Assembly (NCBI GenBank): GCA_903953195.1
Contig: CAJBIS010000155.1
Span: forward strand, 1 to 7,582
Length of the DNA stretch: 7,582 nt
From: an uncultured Actinomycetes bacterium
GTDB lineage: Bacteria > Actinomycetota > Acidimicrobiia > Acidimicrobiales > Microtrichaceae
Direction: 5' to 3'
Of this stretch, positions 5,512-7,582 are shown piece by piece (the stretch's first letter is position 1; every line of letters begins with the position of its first letter). The notes beneath the pieces were generated by a model. The model worked only from the letters and a program-made list of their open reading frames with translations, did not search any database and was not told where the DNA came from. Made by a program: the position numbers and the translations under genes.

Positions 5512-6411
5512 TCAGCCGGGTGGCGTCTGACCGACGGCGGCGTAGTCGCTCGGCCAGTTCGGCTGCAGCAGGTGCCACTGCTCCGGGGCCCGGCGGATCT
5601 GGGCCTCGAGCGCGTGTGCCAGCTCCTGGGTCACGCGCTGCACGTCCTCGCGGAGCTTGCCGCGACGTTCGGTGTCGAGCGGTGCCTCGACCACGCCGTG
5701 ACAGCGGCCGCCCTCGAAGTAGACCGCGGTCGGGAGGAGCGCCGCCCCGGACCGGAGCGCCATGAGCGCCGGGCCACCCGGAAGTCGTGTGCGTTCACCG
5801 AAGAACTCGACCTCGATGCCCGTGCCCGTCAGGTCACGGTCCGCGAGCAGGCACGTGATGCGTCCGGCGGCGAGCGCCGTCGAGACCTGAGAGCCCGCCG
5901 ACGGTCCGAGCGGGATGATCTCGAGGCCCATCTCTCGACGCAGCGACAGGAACCACTCGAACAGCTCGGGTGGCTCGAGCGCCTCGGCAACCGCCGCGAC
6001 CTCCCAGCCGCGCACGGCGACCAGCCAGCGTGCCGCCCATTCCCAGCCGCCGAGATGCGGCAGCGCCATGATGGGACCGACGCCACGCTCACGCGCCTCG
6101 ATCAGGTGCTCGAGCCCGGTGTGGGTGAACCCGGCGTCGATGGTCGGCGTGTCGAGCTGCGGCAGCCGCAGCGTGTCGAGCCAGTAGCGGCCGTACGACT
6201 CGAAGACTCCGTGGACGGCACGGTCGACGAGTTCCGGGGCGGCGTCGGCGCCGAGGACGCGCCGCATGTTGCGCTCGGCCATCGCCCGCTGTTCACCGGA
6301 GAACTGCAGCGCCGCACGCGCCACGACCTTGGACGCACCGACCCCCACCGGGTCGGGCAGGACGCGCAGCGCCGCGGAACCGAAACGGAGAACCGGGACG
6401 GACAGTTGCAC
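5512..6411 (-). CDS. PatA-like phosphatidylinositol-mannoside acyltransferase (LpxL/HtrB family)
   Basis: The 299-residue protein belongs to the bacterial lipid A acyltransferase (LABLAT) family. In actinobacteria the pgsA/pimA-linked member, PatA (Rv2611c in M. tuberculosis), transfers a fatty acyl chain from acyl-CoA to the 6-position of the mannose of PIM1/PIM2 at the inner membrane. The catalytic HX4E motif is H119-E124 in LPHLGGWEW. Later family blocks are LADRDLTGTGIEVEFFG, GGPALMALRSGAALLP and the C-terminal PEQWHLLQPNWPSD. There is no signal peptide; the N-terminus is mildly amphipathic. The GTG start at 6411 is the only usual start codon between an in-frame upstream TGA and the conserved region, but it has neither a clear Shine-Dalgarno sequence nor a -10 box. 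It lies 49 nt after pgsA and is likely on the same message. Confidence 0.9.
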   Translation of the reverse strand: MQLSVPVLRFGSAALRVLPDPVGVGASKVVARAALQFSGEQRAMAERNMRRVLGADAAPELVDRAVHGVFESYGRYWLDTLRLPQLDTPTIDAGFTHTGLEHLIEARERGVGPIMALPHLGGWEWAARWLVAVRGWEVAAVAEALEPPELFEWFLSLRREMGLEIIPLGPSAGSQVSTALAAGRITCLLADRDLTGTGIEVEFFGERTRLPGGPALMALRSGAALLPTAVYFEGGRCHGVVEAPLDTERRGKLREDVQRVTQELAHALEAQIRRAPEQWHLLQPNWPSDYAAVGQTPPG

Positions 6412-6460
6412 GGTGGACCGGGACCGCAGCGACGCTCAGGCGGAGCGGATCAGCTGCGAC

Positions 6461-7171
6461 TCAGGCCGAGCCGCCCGGACGGCGACGTGCCGACGTCGGG
6501 CGGCTGGTGCGACGCTCGGCCCAACGCTGCGAGGTCGAGCGCCCGACACGCGGACGGCGACGACGACGGTCGCTGAGCGCCGGAGTGTCGGCCGTGGCCT
6601 GACGCCACACCTTCACGAAGCGTTGACCAGCGGTGATCGCGTTGAGCACGACGATCAGCGCGAGCACCGGCAGCAGCAGCACGGGGAAGAGCAACCCGAG
6701 TGCGAGCAGGATGAAGCGCTCGGCGCGTTCCACCAGGCCGCCACGTGCATCGAAGCCGAGCGAGTCGGCCTTGGCCCGGACGTACGACACCCACGAGGCC
6801 GTTGCGTAGCAGGCGACCGGCAGCATCACGACCCAGGGTCGACCGTCGGAGGCGACCAGGTACCAGGTGACGCCACCGAAGAGCAGCGCGTCGGTGACTC
6901 GGTCGGACACCGAGTCGAAGAAGGCACCCCGTTTGGACGCCTGACCCCAGGCCTTGGCCACCGCACCATCGATCAGGTCGGGGATGCCGGTGAGCACCAG
7001 GAACAGCAGACCCAGGTTCAGTGCACCGGCACCGATCGCCACGGCAGCGGCGACCGCGAAGACGACCCCGGCTCCCGTGATCATGTCGGCGGTGACGCCG
7101 AGGCGCTTGATGCTCGCCCCGATGGGCTTCAGGCCGGCGTCGATCTGGCTCCGGAAGTTGCCGTCGAACAT
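6461..7171 (-). CDS. pgsA: CDP-alcohol phosphatidyltransferase, likely phosphatidylinositol-phosphate synthase
   Basis: This integral membrane enzyme of 236 residues would join CDP-diacylglycerol and inositol 1-phosphate to make phosphatidylinositol phosphate, the precursor of PI and PIMs. The family motif D-x2-D-G-x2-A-(R/K)...G-x3-D-x3-D is complete: D65, D68, G69, A72, K73 (Lys for the usual Arg), G82, D86 and D90. Several hydrophobic segments follow (about residues 33-62, 95-130 and 154-178). SYVRAKAD and GGLVERAERF (144-153) resemble the equivalent M. tuberculosis PgsA1 blocks, favouring PI-phosphate over glycerol-phosphate specificity. ATG 7171 was chosen for its GGAG (7178-7181) 6 nt upstream; a longer reading to 7411 adds low-complexity sequence and crosses hairpins. 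The last ~44 residues form an Arg-rich tail with 14 Arg and no Lys. Confidence 0.93.
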   Translation of the reverse strand: MFDGNFRSQIDAGLKPIGASIKRLGVTADMITGAGVVFAVAAAVAIGAGALNLGLLFLVLTGIPDLIDGAVAKAWGQASKRGAFFDSVSDRVTDALLFGGVTWYLVASDGRPWVVMLPVACYATASWVSYVRAKADSLGFDARGGLVERAERFILLALGLLFPVLLLPVLALIVVLNAITAGQRFVKVWRQATADTPALSDRRRRRPRVGRSTSQRWAERRTSRPTSARRRPGGSA

Positions 7172-7177
7172 GTGGGA

Positions 7178-7181
7178 CTCC
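7178..7181 (-). promoter_or_regulatory. Shine-Dalgarno sequence fixing the pgsA start
   Basis: GGAG sits 6 nt before ATG 7171. This rules in the short form of PgsA, whose N-terminus MFDGNFRSQID aligns with the expected family start. Confidence 0.6.
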
Positions 7182-7284
7182 GAGTCGCTCGGGGGCTCCG
7201 TCGACGCCCGACCGGGCGCACTCGACGAAGCCGTCTGTGGTGACGGTACCGGACGAGAGCGCCGGCCCGCTGGACTGCTTGCAG

Positions 7285-7290
7285 AAGTTA
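7285..7290 (-). promoter_or_regulatory. Possible -10 box (TAACTT) for the pgsA–acyltransferase unit
   Basis: TAACTT fits TANNNT in an otherwise GC-rich intergenic stretch. No start codon follows at 7 nt, so this would give a leadered transcript with roughly 105 nt of 5' untranslated sequence before pgsA, consistent with pgsA having a Shine-Dalgarno sequence. No -35 was identified, so this remains tentative. Confidence 0.3.
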
Positions 7291-7334
7291 GCACCCCAGC
7301 AAGCGCGGCCCGGCGCATGTGACGGAGTTCATGG

Positions 7335-7375
7335 GCCGACGCTCGTCGGCGCCGGTGGCCCGGGCGCCCGGGCGC
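7335..7375 (-). terminator. Tandem GC hairpins/palindromes downstream of the unidentified gene
   Basis: The perfect palindromes at 7359-7372 (CCCGGGCGCCCGGG) and 7364-7375 (GCGCCCGGGCGC) overlap. They are followed on the minus strand by a perfect 6-bp stem, GCCGAC-GAGC-GTCGGC (7335-7350). The cluster begins about 10 nt past the stop at 7386. It has no T-run, but its position between a stop codon and a candidate promoter fits transcription termination. Confidence 0.4.
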
Positions 7376-7385
7376 TCGCCCGGGA

Positions 7386-7504
7386 TCAGCCGGGCAGCCC
7401 GCACTGCTCACGCAGCGCGGCGTCGGCGACCCCGGTGAAGTGTCGGATCCGGCCTCGCTGAGTCGTCGTCCGCATGCGCTCGACCGTGTCGTCGATTCCG
7501 GCGG
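7386..7504 (-). other. Coding-like stretch, possibly the frameshifted C-terminus of the upstream gene
   Basis: From about 7508 to the TGA at 7386 this frame reads LTAGIDDTVERMRTTTQRGR and ends REQCGLPG. Roughly 36 of 40 codons end in G or C, the bias of real genes here. The same frame before that point (7577 to about 7510) has poor codon bias and is Arg-rich. It could be the true C-terminus of the gene ending at 7505 after a one-base frame change, or a 29-codon small gene from ATG 7475. The product was not recognised. Confidence 0.35.
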
Positions 7505-7582
7505 TCAGGTGTCGGTGAGCCTGGTGCGGGACGCGTCGAGTGACGACCAGTCCTCGGGGTTGTCCTCGGCGAACCACTCGAC
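7505..7582 (-). CDS. 3' end of an unidentified protein gene (enters from the right edge)
   Basis: The frame open at the window edge reads VEWFAEDNPEDWSSLDASRT, then RLTDT and TGA (7507-7505). All but one of its 25 sense codons end in G or C, matching coding bias in this genome. No family could be recognised from 25 residues. In mycobacteria a HIT-domain gene precedes pgsA, but this sequence does not resemble the C-terminus expected of one. The coding signal continues in another frame downstream, so the stop may be caused by a frameshift. Confidence 0.45.
   Translation of the reverse strand, partial: VEWFAEDNPEDWSSLDASRTRLTDT

Noticed and set aside
4876..6576. A 566-codon open frame on the plus strand
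   Set aside because: It is antisense to pimA and the acyltransferase gene, with the composition of a mirror frame and no recognisable motif.
6266..7243. A 325-codon open frame on the plus strand
   Set aside because: It is antisense to pgsA, which has a complete catalytic motif and membrane helices. The plus-strand reading is His/Gln/Glu-rich without family features.
7289..7333. Short frame of 14 codons (ATG at 7333) before pgsA, as an upstream regulatory ORF
   Set aside because: It has no Shine-Dalgarno sequence, and its stop codon overlaps the candidate -10 box, so it would not be on that transcript. Chance occurrence is likely.
7172..7411. An 80-residue N-terminal extension of PgsA
   Set aside because: The extension is Arg/Ser/Pro low-complexity sequence, crosses the hairpins at 7335-7375 and a candidate -10 box, and ATG 7171 has its own GGAG.
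1..7582. tRNA/rRNA genes, CRISPR arrays, insertion sequences, attachment sites
   Set aside because: No tRNA-like cloverleaf, direct-repeat array, transposase frame or terminal inverted repeats were seen. Base composition and codon use are uniform, giving no sign of recent transfer.

Overview
The window is about 70% G+C and its convincing genes all lie on the minus strand. Gene content and order resemble the actinobacterial block pgsA – acyltransferase – pimA – pdxS – pdxT – yebC – ruvC – ruvA known from Mycobacterium tuberculosis (Rv2612c to Rv2593c region). Phosphatidylinositol-mannoside genes, GTG starts, TANNNT -10 boxes and G/C-ending codons point to a high-GC actinobacterium. The distance from mycobacterial sequences suggests an acidimicrobial or other deep-branching lineage, but that is inference only.

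Layout in the direction of transcription (right to left): (1) 7582-7386, the 3' end of an unidentified gene whose coding signal changes reading frame near 7505, followed by GC-rich hairpins. (2) 7171-5512, a CDP-alcohol phosphatidyltransferase (pgsA, likely phosphatidylinositol-phosphate synthase) and a PatA-like acyltransferase. (3) 5451-4342, a PimA-like mannosyltransferase. With group 2 this would build PI, mannosylate it and acylate it at the inner membrane. (4) 4288-3500, a two-helix membrane protein with an M48/HtpX-like fold signature whose zinc-binding residues are all replaced: a probable pseudopeptidase. (5) 3415-599, pdxS and pdxT (PLP synthase), yebC and a peroxiredoxin. (6) 537-1, ruvC and the first 18 codons of ruvA, overlapping by ATGA (Holliday junction processing).

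The most informative pattern is regulatory. Four genes (pimA, the M48-like gene, pdxS and ruvC) each have a TANNNT hexamer exactly 7 nt before the start codon and no Shine-Dalgarno sequence, which is the geometry of leaderless mRNAs. Just upstream of each hexamer is a GC-rich inverted repeat, so the intergenic spaces read stop – hairpin – -10 – 7 nt – start. Other genes (pgsA, yebC, peroxiredoxin) have Shine-Dalgarno sequences instead. This divides the window into about five transcription units and fixes the starts of ruvC and the M48-like gene. No mobile element, CRISPR array, RNA gene or riboswitch was seen. Apart from the degenerate M48-like protein, the gene content is housekeeping.
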